DNA from: Acinetobacter gerneri DSM 14967 = CIP 107464 = MTCC 9824
GTDB taxonomy: Bacteria > Pseudomonadota > Gammaproteobacteria > Pseudomonadales > Moraxellaceae
DNA length: 64,000 nt
NCBI RefSeq assembly: GCF_000368565.1
Contig: NZ_KB849542.1
Coordinates: forward strand, 420,770 to 484,769
Reading direction: 5' to 3'
Shown: positions 19,126-27,259 of the stretch, piece by piece
Position numbering within the stretch: position 1 is the stretch's first letter
Layout: each line of letters opens with the position of its first letter
Made by a program: the position numbers and the translations under genes
Notes under the pieces: generated by a model
What the model was told of the DNA's origin: nothing
Databases searched by the model: none
The model's input: the letters and a program-made list of their open reading frames with translations, nothing else

Positions 19126-20385
19126 TTAAAAACCCAAACTCAGTTGTGGCGAAAGCTGCGCAGTATATTTAGACTGCCCTGCTTGCAAAATTTGCTGGCG
19201 AATCTGAAAAGATTGCTGTTCTTTTTTAAATTGAGGCGTATCAGCACAGCGAATAAAATATTGTGCGCGGTTATAAGCAACGCCCATTTTCTTAAGCTGA
19301 TCGATGTGAATTTTGGAAAATCGGCGTGCTTGCACGATTTTCTTTGCAGATTTTAATCCTATACCTGGGACACGTAGGATCATCTGATAATCTGCTTGAT
19401 TAATATCAATCGGAAACATTTCAGGATGTCTTAATGCCCAGCTCAATTTTGGATCAACATCCAAATCCAAATTTGGATATCGCTGATCGACAATCTCCTC
19501 TGCGGCAAAGCCATAAAAACGCATTAACCAATCAGATTGATACAATCTATTTTCACGTAATAATGGCGGTGCTGAACCGATCATTGGCAGAGATTTTTCG
19601 TCTGAATTTATTGGAATATAACCAGAATAATAAACCCGTTTCAGCTTAAATTCTTTATAGTGGCGATCCGCCATCATAATGATATCTTGATCCGTTTCCT
19701 GATGTGCCCCAACCACCATTTGTGTAGTTTGTCCTGCTGGTACAAATTTGGGCACTGATTTAATTATTTTCCGTTCATCTTTAAATTGAATTAAACGATC
19801 TCGAACAATACCCAAATCTTTTTGTACTTCTTGATGAGTTTTTTCTGGAGCAAATTTTTTTAATCCATCCTCAGTCGGCATCTCCAAATTGATGCTCATT
19901 CGATCAACATATAAACCTGCTTCATGAATGATTTCTGCCGATGCGCCCGGTATGGTTTTTAGATGAATATAGCCGTTAAAATTTTCTTCAAGCCGTAATT
20001 TTTTAACAACTTGCAGCATTCTCTCCATTGTATAATCAGCAGATTTGAATATACCTGAGCTTAAAAACAATCCTTCAATATAGTTTCTACGGTAAAAATT
20101 AATCGTTAAATCAACAACTTCTTGCACAGTAAATGCCGCGCGTTTGACATCATTTGAGCGACGCGAAACACAATAAGCACAATCAAAAATACATACATTT
20201 GAAAATAATATTTTCAATAAAGAAACACAGCGCCCATCTTCAGTATAGCTATGACAAATGCCTGAGCCTGTATCTCCCAGTCCTTTATCTTTGTTTTTTC
20301 GATCGCTACCACTTGATGAACATGAAACGTCATATTTGGCAGCATCAGCTAAAATCTGTAATTTTTCACGGATACGATCAGACAT
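19126..20385 (-). CDS. radical SAM protein, putative DNA modification/repair (TIGR03916 type)
   Basis: 419 residues. The radical-SAM cluster motif is CIFDCAYC (Cys-x3-Cys-x2-Cys) near residues 65-72, preceded by an extra cysteine-rich stretch around 22-44 that could bind a second cluster. The TIM-barrel core follows. Near the C-terminus a helix-hairpin-helix, RVPGIGLKSAKKIVQARR, suggests DNA binding. This combination matches the family annotated as a putative DNA modification/repair radical-SAM protein. The reaction is unknown. It is transcribed first in a pair with the DUF4130 gene. ATG 20385 is the start. Confidence 0.88.
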   Translation of the reverse strand: MSDRIREKLQILADAAKYDVSCSSSGSDRKNKDKGLGDTGSGICHSYTEDGRCVSLLKILFSNVCIFDCAYCVSRRSNDVKRAAFTVQEVVDLTINFYRRNYIEGLFLSSGIFKSADYTMERMLQVVKKLRLEENFNGYIHLKTIPGASAEIIHEAGLYVDRMSINLEMPTEDGLKKFAPEKTHQEVQKDLGIVRDRLIQFKDERKIIKSVPKFVPAGQTTQMVVGAHQETDQDIIMMADRHYKEFKLKRVYYSGYIPINSDEKSLPMIGSAPPLLRENRLYQSDWLMRFYGFAAEEIVDQRYPNLDLDVDPKLSWALRHPEMFPIDINQADYQMILRVPGIGLKSAKKIVQARRFSKIHIDQLKKMGVAYNRAQYFIRCADTPQFKKEQQSFQIRQQILQAGQSKYTAQLSPQLSLGF

Positions 20386-20583
20386 GATTTTTAAATTTAA
20401 CTAAAAAGATTAGTCATTATAAAAAAATCAATCCCAATTGTGATGCTGTTGATCTTTTATGCGACACGCTTTGACGCTTTACAAAAGATGTATTTTAAAG
20501 ATATTTTTTAAATAAATAATGAAGATTATTTGCTTATTGCGCCATGGTTAGGCAAAGTAAAAATATATCAAGGGAGCGTTAAC

Positions 20584-21627
20584 ATGACTTTATTAGAAAG
20601 ATTAGACATTAAACATCCAATTTTACTGGCACCGATGGCTGGTGTTTCCACCCCTCAGCTTGCCGCTGAAGTCTCGAATCAAGGCGGTTTGGGCTCACTT
20701 GGTTTAGGTGCAAATAGCGTCGAATCTGCTCGCCAACAAATTTTACAGACCAAAGAACTTACGGATAAACCCTTTCAAATCAACTTCTTTTGCCATCAAA
20801 GTGTTGAGCTTGATGAAAGCACAAATGCGCGTTGGATTAAGCATCTGGCACCACATTTTGAAAAGTTTTCTGCCACTCCCCCATCAGAATTGAAATGTAT
20901 TTATCCAAGTTTTTTAGATAATGATAATTTTCTAAACTTATGCTTGGAAATGAAACCGAAAGCTGTGAGTTTCCATTTTGGTATTCCGCACCAATACCAA
21001 ATTCAAAAATTGAAAGATGCTGGAATCCTAACGCTCGTATCCGCTACAAATTTGGCAGAAGCTCAAGCAATCGAAGAAGCAGGCATTGATATCATTATCG
21101 CTCAAGGTGTTGAGGCCGGTGGCCATCGTGGCATTTTCAATGCAAATATTGATGCATCTATCAAAACCTCAGATTTGGTTCAATTGATCAAACAGCACTG
21201 TTCACTTCCGATCATTGCAGCAGGTGGGATCATGAACGGCGCACAAGCACGAAGCATTATGCAATTGGGGGCGGATGCTGTGCAACTTGGAACTGCTTTT
21301 GTTCAATGCAAAAGCTCAAATGCCAATACTGCTTATCGTCATGCATTGTTTAATCAACCATTAACACAAATTACTTCAACCATTTCTGGTCGTCCAGCAC
21401 GTGGCCTAATTAATCATTGGCATAAAGACATTGATCTACCAGATCGTATAACTCACGCTGCCTATCCTTATGCTTATGATTTGGCAAAACAACTCAACAC
21501 TGCTGCATCTGCACATGCTGATTTTGCTTATGGCGCATTTTGGGCGGGAAGTAATGTTGCACAAATCCGAGAGTTGGAAGCGCAAGATCTCGTTAATCAA
21601 TTGGTTTTAGAAATGAATCAGTTTTAA
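20584..21627 (+). CDS. nitronate monooxygenase
   Basis: FMN-dependent TIM-barrel enzyme of the nitronate monooxygenase (2-nitropropane dioxygenase) family, which oxidises toxic nitronates such as propionate-3-nitronate. It begins with the typical HPILLAPMAGVSTPQLAAEVS. IIAQGVEAGGHRG holds the expected catalytic His, and PIIAAGGIMNGAQARSIMQLGADAVQLGTAF is split into the two phosphate-binding strands of the barrel. Start ATG 20584 (347 residues) follows AGGGAG by 7 bases; the in-frame TTG at 20530 lacks a site. Physiological substrate not known. Followed by a terminator. Confidence 0.88.
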   Translation: MTLLERLDIKHPILLAPMAGVSTPQLAAEVSNQGGLGSLGLGANSVESARQQILQTKELTDKPFQINFFCHQSVELDESTNARWIKHLAPHFEKFSATPPSELKCIYPSFLDNDNFLNLCLEMKPKAVSFHFGIPHQYQIQKLKDAGILTLVSATNLAEAQAIEEAGIDIIIAQGVEAGGHRGIFNANIDASIKTSDLVQLIKQHCSLPIIAAGGIMNGAQARSIMQLGADAVQLGTAFVQCKSSNANTAYRHALFNQPLTQITSTISGRPARGLINHWHKDIDLPDRITHAAYPYAYDLAKQLNTAASAHADFAYGAFWAGSNVAQIRELEAQDLVNQLVLEMNQF

Positions 21628-21643
21628 GTTGCTTTGATCCTAA

Positions 21644-21678
21644 AAAACCTTGAAATTACTTTACGATTTCAAGGTTTT
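21644..21678 (+). terminator. intrinsic terminator after the nitronate monooxygenase gene
   Basis: AAAACCTTGAAAT and ATTTCAAGGTTTT form a perfect 13-bp stem with a 9-base loop. Confidence 0.85.
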
Positions 21679-21755
21679 CTTTATTTATATAAATTTTTAA
21701 AAACATGAATTTATTCAAAATATTTAATCATAAAATTTTAAATCAAATCAGCCTT

Positions 21756-22670
21756 TTATAAGCTCTGCTCAATCCTATAGACCCGTGTTTTGAGTCGACT
21801 CGAAATCAAATAGAGAAATAATGCGATGACGAGACTTAATGTGAAAATCGTCCACAAAACAAATTGCATCATCTTTTCTATAAGTTCGGCATTTTTCACT
21901 TGATCTTTCACACTCTGTGCAACTGGAGTGATGGCTTTTCCATAAACTTGTTGTTGCATCGTCCAGAGTTGTTCTGGGCGAAAACCATATTGATCAAACT
22001 TGGGATTTTGTCGTTCTGCATCAACCAACATTTGCAAATATGGTTTTGCAGTTGCTAGATCGGCAGGTTTATGCAAAAGCGCTGTTTGAGCGAGTAGATA
22101 AGCTTTAACATACTGATCTTCATTTGAATTTTGTAGATACTGTGCGATTTTACTTTGCTGAATATTTTGATCATATTGAGTCAATTCCGCATAGGCTTTT
22201 TCTTTTTTATCTTTCATATCGTATTGAACAAAACTCATGCCTGTCCAAACCAAGATAAAACACAGGAGCCAAGCCACAAATCTTAATACCAAAGATTTAA
22301 AACGCACTTTAAAAAAATGAAAATGTTTTAAGATCGACACTAAGATAAAGGCAGCAAAAAAACTGCCAAAGAACTTTAAAATCAGCCAACCAATCCATTT
22401 AAATAGACTGAAAATATAATCTGAATCACTTGAAAAATAAGATAAATCAAGATTCATCATTGCTGGAAAATAAAGCTGTTTGGTTTCACTTGCCAGTCCA
22501 AATAAACCAAAAGCAATATCATGCTGAAAATACAATGTAAAAATAGACAAAATACACAGGCTTAATGATGTAGTCGCGAACCACATCAGATGTTTTTGCC
22601 TTTTTTTAAGACTTACAAGGCGTTGTTCTACGCTTTGTAACTGAGCATTTTGCGATTCAGGAATGGACAA
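21756..22670 (-). CDS. hypothetical membrane protein of the TelA-like operon
   Basis: 304 residues, family not recognised. It has four hydrophobic helices near 28-50, 85-110, 125-150 and 270-295, with a soluble helical segment between helices 3 and 4 (about 155-265). A short coiled-coil-like stretch precedes helix 1. The start is an unusual TTG at 22670, supported by a strong GAGGT seven bases upstream and no nearby ATG. It is the third gene of a tight minus-strand operon with a TelA-family gene and a TelA-like gene, suggesting it anchors or works with them at the inner membrane. Function unknown. Confidence 0.65.
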   Translation of the reverse strand: MSIPESQNAQLQSVEQRLVSLKKRQKHLMWFATTSLSLCILSIFTLYFQHDIAFGLFGLASETKQLYFPAMMNLDLSYFSSDSDYIFSLFKWIGWLILKFFGSFFAAFILVSILKHFHFFKVRFKSLVLRFVAWLLCFILVWTGMSFVQYDMKDKKEKAYAELTQYDQNIQQSKIAQYLQNSNEDQYVKAYLLAQTALLHKPADLATAKPYLQMLVDAERQNPKFDQYGFRPEQLWTMQQQVYGKAITPVAQSVKDQVKNAELIEKMMQFVLWTIFTLSLVIALFLYLISSRLKTRVYRIEQSL

Positions 22671-22692
22671 ATACTACACCTCGCTGATCAAA

Positions 22693-23838
22693 CTATTTTT
22701 TCTGCTCTATTTTTGCAGGACTTGCACCAATCACAAGTTGCTGCAAATTGTCTTGTAAATTGCGCAAACGTACTGTTGCTTCTTGACGCTTTTGCATGCC
22801 CTCTTTTTGGATTTGAATGACATCATTCACGGTATTAATCAAACTATTTTGAACGTGTTCGAGTGTTTCAATATCGATCACAGAACGCTGATTGGCTTTG
22901 GCTGTATCGACAGAATTTTGATGCAACAAATCAGCATTACGTTTCAATAGCTCGTTGGTTGCATCATCAATAGTATTTGCCAACTGCACACTATTTTTTT
23001 GCTCTGCCAAAGAGATCGCCAAACTAATCTGATTTTTCCAAGCAGGTAAAGTAATATTTTTAATTGCATAGAATTTATCAACTAACATTAAGTTATTTGA
23101 TTGGATAATGCGGATCATTGGCAAAGTTTGCATTGCCGATTGCTGCAAAATATGCAAATCACTGACACGTTTTTCTAAGTTATTTGCCAAATGATTAAGG
23201 TCGTAAATCTGCTGTGTAGTTTGCTGATCTTGCTCAGGTTTGGCTGTTAATTCATGGATAAAGTCTTGAATTTCAGTTTGTTTAATTTTACCTGCCGCGA
23301 TATAGATACCCAATTGCTTATATTCATCTTGCACAGCACCGAACATCTTATCCAAAGTGCCAACACGTGATTTTAAACCTGATTGCGATGTCTCGATTTC
23401 TTTGACCAATGCATCAATCTGTTCTTTAGTGGTGTTGAAATGCTGATCAAAATTTTGTTTTGCACCTTTAAATTTGCTCAATAAACTCCCTAAAAAACCA
23501 CCAGATTTTGCTGGGCTTAAAATACTAGAGGTATTGAGTTGCTGAGCAACTTGCACCACTTGATTCAGTTTTTGACCCGTTTCGTCCAAGTCTTTATTTT
23601 TAACCAAATCAAGTAATTCATCAGTATATGTTGAGGTTTTAGTTGCGATACTTTTCCCATATTCAGCCACTGAAGTATGATTGAGATCATTTAACTCTTG
23701 ATGCGCATTCATCACCTCATCAAAATCAGCATTTTCTAAGCCAATATCTTTCAGGTTTAAATGTCCAAATTTCTCCTCGCGCACTTCTTTTGAAGTTTGT
23801 GGAATCAATGCATTTTGTTGGGTTAAATCACTCATCAT
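22693..23838 (-). CDS. TelA/KlaA-family toxic anion resistance protein
   Basis: 381 residues, mostly long helices and coiled coil. The C-terminal half is typical of the TelA family: TLPMIRIIQSNNLMLVDKF, ITLPAWKNQISLAISLAEQ, and the helix running from ANTIDDATNELLKRNADLL to the end. Family members are linked to tellurite and membrane-stress phenotypes, but molecular function is not settled. Two ATGs in tandem (23838 and 23835) lie after AAGGTGAA. It overlaps the upstream gene at ATGA-type coupling, so the two are translated together. It is the central gene of a three-gene operon. Confidence 0.85.
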   Translation of the reverse strand: MMSDLTQQNALIPQTSKEVREEKFGHLNLKDIGLENADFDEVMNAHQELNDLNHTSVAEYGKSIATKTSTYTDELLDLVKNKDLDETGQKLNQVVQVAQQLNTSSILSPAKSGGFLGSLLSKFKGAKQNFDQHFNTTKEQIDALVKEIETSQSGLKSRVGTLDKMFGAVQDEYKQLGIYIAAGKIKQTEIQDFIHELTAKPEQDQQTTQQIYDLNHLANNLEKRVSDLHILQQSAMQTLPMIRIIQSNNLMLVDKFYAIKNITLPAWKNQISLAISLAEQKNSVQLANTIDDATNELLKRNADLLHQNSVDTAKANQRSVIDIETLEHVQNSLINTVNDVIQIQKEGMQKRQEATVRLRNLQDNLQQLVIGASPAKIEQKK

Positions 23839-24623
23839 TTCACCTTATTTTTTTCTAATGAATCTTTTAATGCTTGAATCAAACGCTCTCTACTGATGTT
23901 TAATTCACTTAAATATTCATTTGAATCTGAATTATTTTTAAGTTTTAAATTGTATCGCCAAGCAGGGATTAAAACTTGCTCTGCTTCTTTATAACGATCA
24001 AGCAAATCATAGGACAATTGTTGTGATAATTGCATCTGTGTAATGGCAATATCATTACTGGTTTGCACAGTTTGTAAAGTGTTTATTTTCTTGGATAATC
24101 TTTCTTGAAAATTATTCAAGGGATGCTGATTGTTACTAAATTTTGGATATTCTTGCAGAAAATCTTGTGCTGCAACAATATATTTTGCCATTTGTTCTCG
24201 GTATCCAAGCAATTGTTGATAGCGAGATTGGGATTTTTGAATCTCTATATGCAATTTTTGACTCAAATGATTGGCTTGATCTATCAAAGTATCTAAAGCT
24301 TTAAAATATTTTACCTGCCCTGCATCAAACTCGATATCTAAACCCAACCATTTTTGTAATGCATTGAATTTTTTATTTTTTAGATATTTTTTCGAGTTGC
24401 TGAGTTGCCCAATAATTTCACTAATGACCTGACTCAACTTTTGCGTAAGCGCAGGATCAACGCCTTTAAGCATCACGGACTGTGCCTGAATCAATTGATC
24501 TGCATAATAGTTCATACGTGACTGATCATTGAGTAACGGAATCAGATCATTGCGCTGAATCGATAATATATCTTCACGCGCGATATCAAAACGATCTAAT
24601 GGTGTTAATTCAATGAATTGCAT
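23835..24623 (-). CDS. TelA-like coiled-coil protein (divergent paralogue of its neighbour)
   Basis: 262 residues, almost entirely helical. No named family is certain, but the C-terminal part VLIPAWRYNLKLKNNSDSNE aligns by eye with ITLPAWKNQISLAISLAEQ of the adjacent TelA-family protein, and the preceding helices share similar spacing. A short, divergent TelA-type subunit is therefore likely. It is the first gene of the operon and overlaps the TelA gene by 4 bp. ATG 24623 is used. Confidence 0.6.
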   Translation of the reverse strand: MQFIELTPLDRFDIAREDILSIQRNDLIPLLNDQSRMNYYADQLIQAQSVMLKGVDPALTQKLSQVISEIIGQLSNSKKYLKNKKFNALQKWLGLDIEFDAGQVKYFKALDTLIDQANHLSQKLHIEIQKSQSRYQQLLGYREQMAKYIVAAQDFLQEYPKFSNNQHPLNNFQERLSKKINTLQTVQTSNDIAITQMQLSQQLSYDLLDRYKEAEQVLIPAWRYNLKLKNNSDSNEYLSELNISRERLIQALKDSLEKNKVK

Positions 24624-24740
24624 AGTCAGAGCTTAATCAGTTGTAAATCAAAATAATAGTAATCATTAATTGAGGGTTTATATAGCAAATTGCAAATTTT
24701 TAAATATTATTTTTTGTTGCAAGCATTGCTCATATTTGAA

Positions 24741-24778
24741 TGGATTAAAAAAGCCAGATCTTAATCCAGCTTTTTTAA
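24741..24778 (-). terminator. probable terminator after the 810-residue CSLREA gene
   Basis: AAAAAAGC and GCTTTTTT flank a 14-base loop, and an alternative pair TGGATTAA/TTAATCCA overlaps. It lies just beyond the stop of the minus-strand surface-protein gene. Confidence 0.55.
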
Positions 24779-24808
24779 TGACTACTCTCAAATTTTGAAA
24801 CTGTTTAA

Positions 24809-27241
24809 CTATTTAGCTTTAGTCTTATAACGTCGGTAAGCAACTAAACCAGCTAGACCAAATAAGCTCCAAATCCCAAAACTACCGCCGCCCGAGGTAG
24901 CACTTGCACTCGATGCAGTATTTTTTAGATAAACAGTACCCGCTGCTGCAGACGGTGTACCATCTGCATCATATACATAGTATTTAAAGCTATAGTTAAA
25001 TGGATCCAAGGTATTTTTCACAGTAATTTGGATTTTTCCACCTAAACACGTTTTTTTATTGTCTTTTCCTGGACATATACCAGAGCGCTCAGCTGTCACA
25101 GCAACTGAATCAGGGACAGAATCGACATTGATCGCTAAATCACGTCCTTGAGCATCAGTATAGTAAGGTTTTTTATTTGGTTTATCTATCAGGAAAGCCA
25201 CGTTACCATCGCCATCATCATTGGTATTTTCCAATAAATTTACTGATATGCTTTGTAATGTGCCATGTTCAATCGTATAAGTTGCATCTTTGGCATATGG
25301 CGCAATGTTGGAAAAGTTTGCAATGACATAACCTGTTGATTTGGTCGCAGTGGCCGTACCTTGATCATTGAGCAAAGTCAAAGAATATCCACAGAATAAT
25401 GAATCACCTGTTGCAGTAATATTGTCATCTGTTCGATACATTAAGATTTGTTCTAGATTTTTATCCCATTCACATTTAATTTTATCTTTGTCAGAATTTG
25501 TTCCATCAGGTATGAAAACATTTTTATCACTTAAGCGTCCTTTACCTAGAGGCCATGTATCTACTTGATAGTTTTTACTTGATAGATATTTAATCTCACG
25601 ACCATTATTTGAAAGGACTTTTTCGGCAGGCATACTTGCTGCAAATGGATCAGCAAAGATTGTACGATATTTTTGGTCTGATTTTACATACTTGATCCAA
25701 TTTGTGTATTTCTCAGCCTGTTGTTTGTAATACGGTAAAAAATCAGGGCGAGTCGCTGGATTGTTAATGAGATCCGTAAATTTAGTCTGATATTCGGAGA
25801 AGCCTTTAAGCAAGTCCACTACATCATCATTTGTTTTGGCGATATTAGCTGCTGTCAAACGGATCAGCTCAGTAGAACCAATATCACATGTATTTGGATC
25901 GGTTGCACCTTCTGCCACTCCTGTAATCGTACGTAAAATGCCACGTTGATCAGCATTCGTACCACATTGTGTTGATCCTACATCAACTAGATCTGTGTCG
26001 TTTTTATTGTCCACAGGAAAATACATTTGCATAAATGCAGTATATGCAGAAGCAGGTTGTAATGTACTTAAGACACTCGACATCGGAACAACACCACTAT
26101 CAGGACTTAAATTTACAACTTTATCTTTAGAATTTTTAATATCTTCATCAGACAGTTCACATTGATCAACACCCTCTGCTAAAACAAAGGCATTCCAAAA
26201 CAATGATAATTGACTTGATTTATTATCCTTCAAACCTGTATCGGCATAACGACACGATTTACCAGACTTGTTATAGGCAATCACATTGTTATTTAAAGCT
26301 TTTCGACCAATATTGTTATAAAGCAACGTTGCCCAAGCTGTATTTTCTACAATGGTATTATTTAACAGTGTCAAAGTCGCATTTACACTTAAAGCAATCT
26401 TGCCACGTGGACTATTTGAGCTAAACTGTAAAATGGTACCGTTTGTTGTGTTTACAGTATTTTGTGCAATCGTTGCATTTGAGATTACAGTCGTTAGTTT
26501 ACCACACAGTGCCAAAGTCGAGTTGCTATTACTATCACCATTGCCAATGATACTGACACTATCCATGGAGAGATTACGCAAACCTATATCCAAATTATCC
26601 TGACAAGACATCGCGACGACGCTACCATCGACCGCATTGTTGGATAAGAAATTCCCTTTGGAAACTGTTAAATTACTATTCGGATTACTTAAATATATAG
26701 CACCTCCGGCCTTTGCTTTAGAGTTTTGAATGGTGACATTACTGAGTGATACTGCCCCCCCCATATATAGCGCCCCACCTCGGTCAGCACTGAAACCATC
26801 ACTCAATACCATATTAGATAAAGTTAACAAAGGCTGGTTATTGATGGTTGTATTGAAAAGCCGGGTCTGACCTTTACCCGTAATGGTCGTTTGAGGAGCG
26901 ATACTTGCTGGATATGTATTGGTGATCACATTGACGTTGTTGTAATCTAGTGGTTCTGCACCTAAAATCGTCATTGATGAGGTCGGTTGCAACTCTTTGC
27001 TTAATACATATTCACCTTTTTCGAGTTGAATAACATTTACACCCGTTGTTGGTTTACATCCACCATAAGACATATGCGTCGATGCAGCTCTCACAGCTTC
27101 ACGCAGTGAACAGTTATTGGTATTTTCACCATCTTCATCAACAAAAGTATTCACATAAATTTTTGTATCTGGTGTATCTGCCATCACCATCATGGCAGAT
27201 ACAATGGTCAATCCAACCAAGCCTTTTTTATAATTTTTCAT
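24809..27241 (-). CDS. CSLREA-domain surface protein with GlyGly-CTERM anchor
   Basis: 810 residues. An N-terminal signal peptide (about 1-21) is followed by the CSLREA motif in NNCSLREAVRAAS (about 41-53), then beta-helix-like segments rich in Asn, Thr and Ser (about 90-330), a less repetitive middle, and Ig-like strands before the end. The C-terminus GGGSFGIWSLFGLAGLVAYRRYK is a textbook GlyGly-CTERM tail: Gly-rich motif, hydrophobic helix, basic cluster. In other bacteria such tails are cut by rhombosortase and the proteins leave through type II secretion. It is the second gene of a pair, 18 bp after a related gene. One of the two may be the Acinetobacter protein called rhombotarget A, but I cannot decide which. 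Confidence 0.85.
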   Translation of the reverse strand: MKNYKKGLVGLTIVSAMMVMADTPDTKIYVNTFVDEDGENTNNCSLREAVRAASTHMSYGGCKPTTGVNVIQLEKGEYVLSKELQPTSSMTILGAEPLDYNNVNVITNTYPASIAPQTTITGKGQTRLFNTTINNQPLLTLSNMVLSDGFSADRGGALYMGGAVSLSNVTIQNSKAKAGGAIYLSNPNSNLTVSKGNFLSNNAVDGSVVAMSCQDNLDIGLRNLSMDSVSIIGNGDSNSNSTLALCGKLTTVISNATIAQNTVNTTNGTILQFSSNSPRGKIALSVNATLTLLNNTIVENTAWATLLYNNIGRKALNNNVIAYNKSGKSCRYADTGLKDNKSSQLSLFWNAFVLAEGVDQCELSDEDIKNSKDKVVNLSPDSGVVPMSSVLSTLQPASAYTAFMQMYFPVDNKNDTDLVDVGSTQCGTNADQRGILRTITGVAEGATDPNTCDIGSTELIRLTAANIAKTNDDVVDLLKGFSEYQTKFTDLINNPATRPDFLPYYKQQAEKYTNWIKYVKSDQKYRTIFADPFAASMPAEKVLSNNGREIKYLSSKNYQVDTWPLGKGRLSDKNVFIPDGTNSDKDKIKCEWDKNLEQILMYRTDDNITATGDSLFCGYSLTLLNDQGTATATKSTGYVIANFSNIAPYAKDATYTIEHGTLQSISVNLLENTNDDGDGNVAFLIDKPNKKPYYTDAQGRDLAINVDSVPDSVAVTAERSGICPGKDNKKTCLGGKIQITVKNTLDPFNYSFKYYVYDADGTPSAAAGTVYLKNTASSASATSGGGSFGIWSLFGLAGLVAYRRYKTKAK

Positions 27242-27259
27242 TGCTCTTCCCTAAACTTT

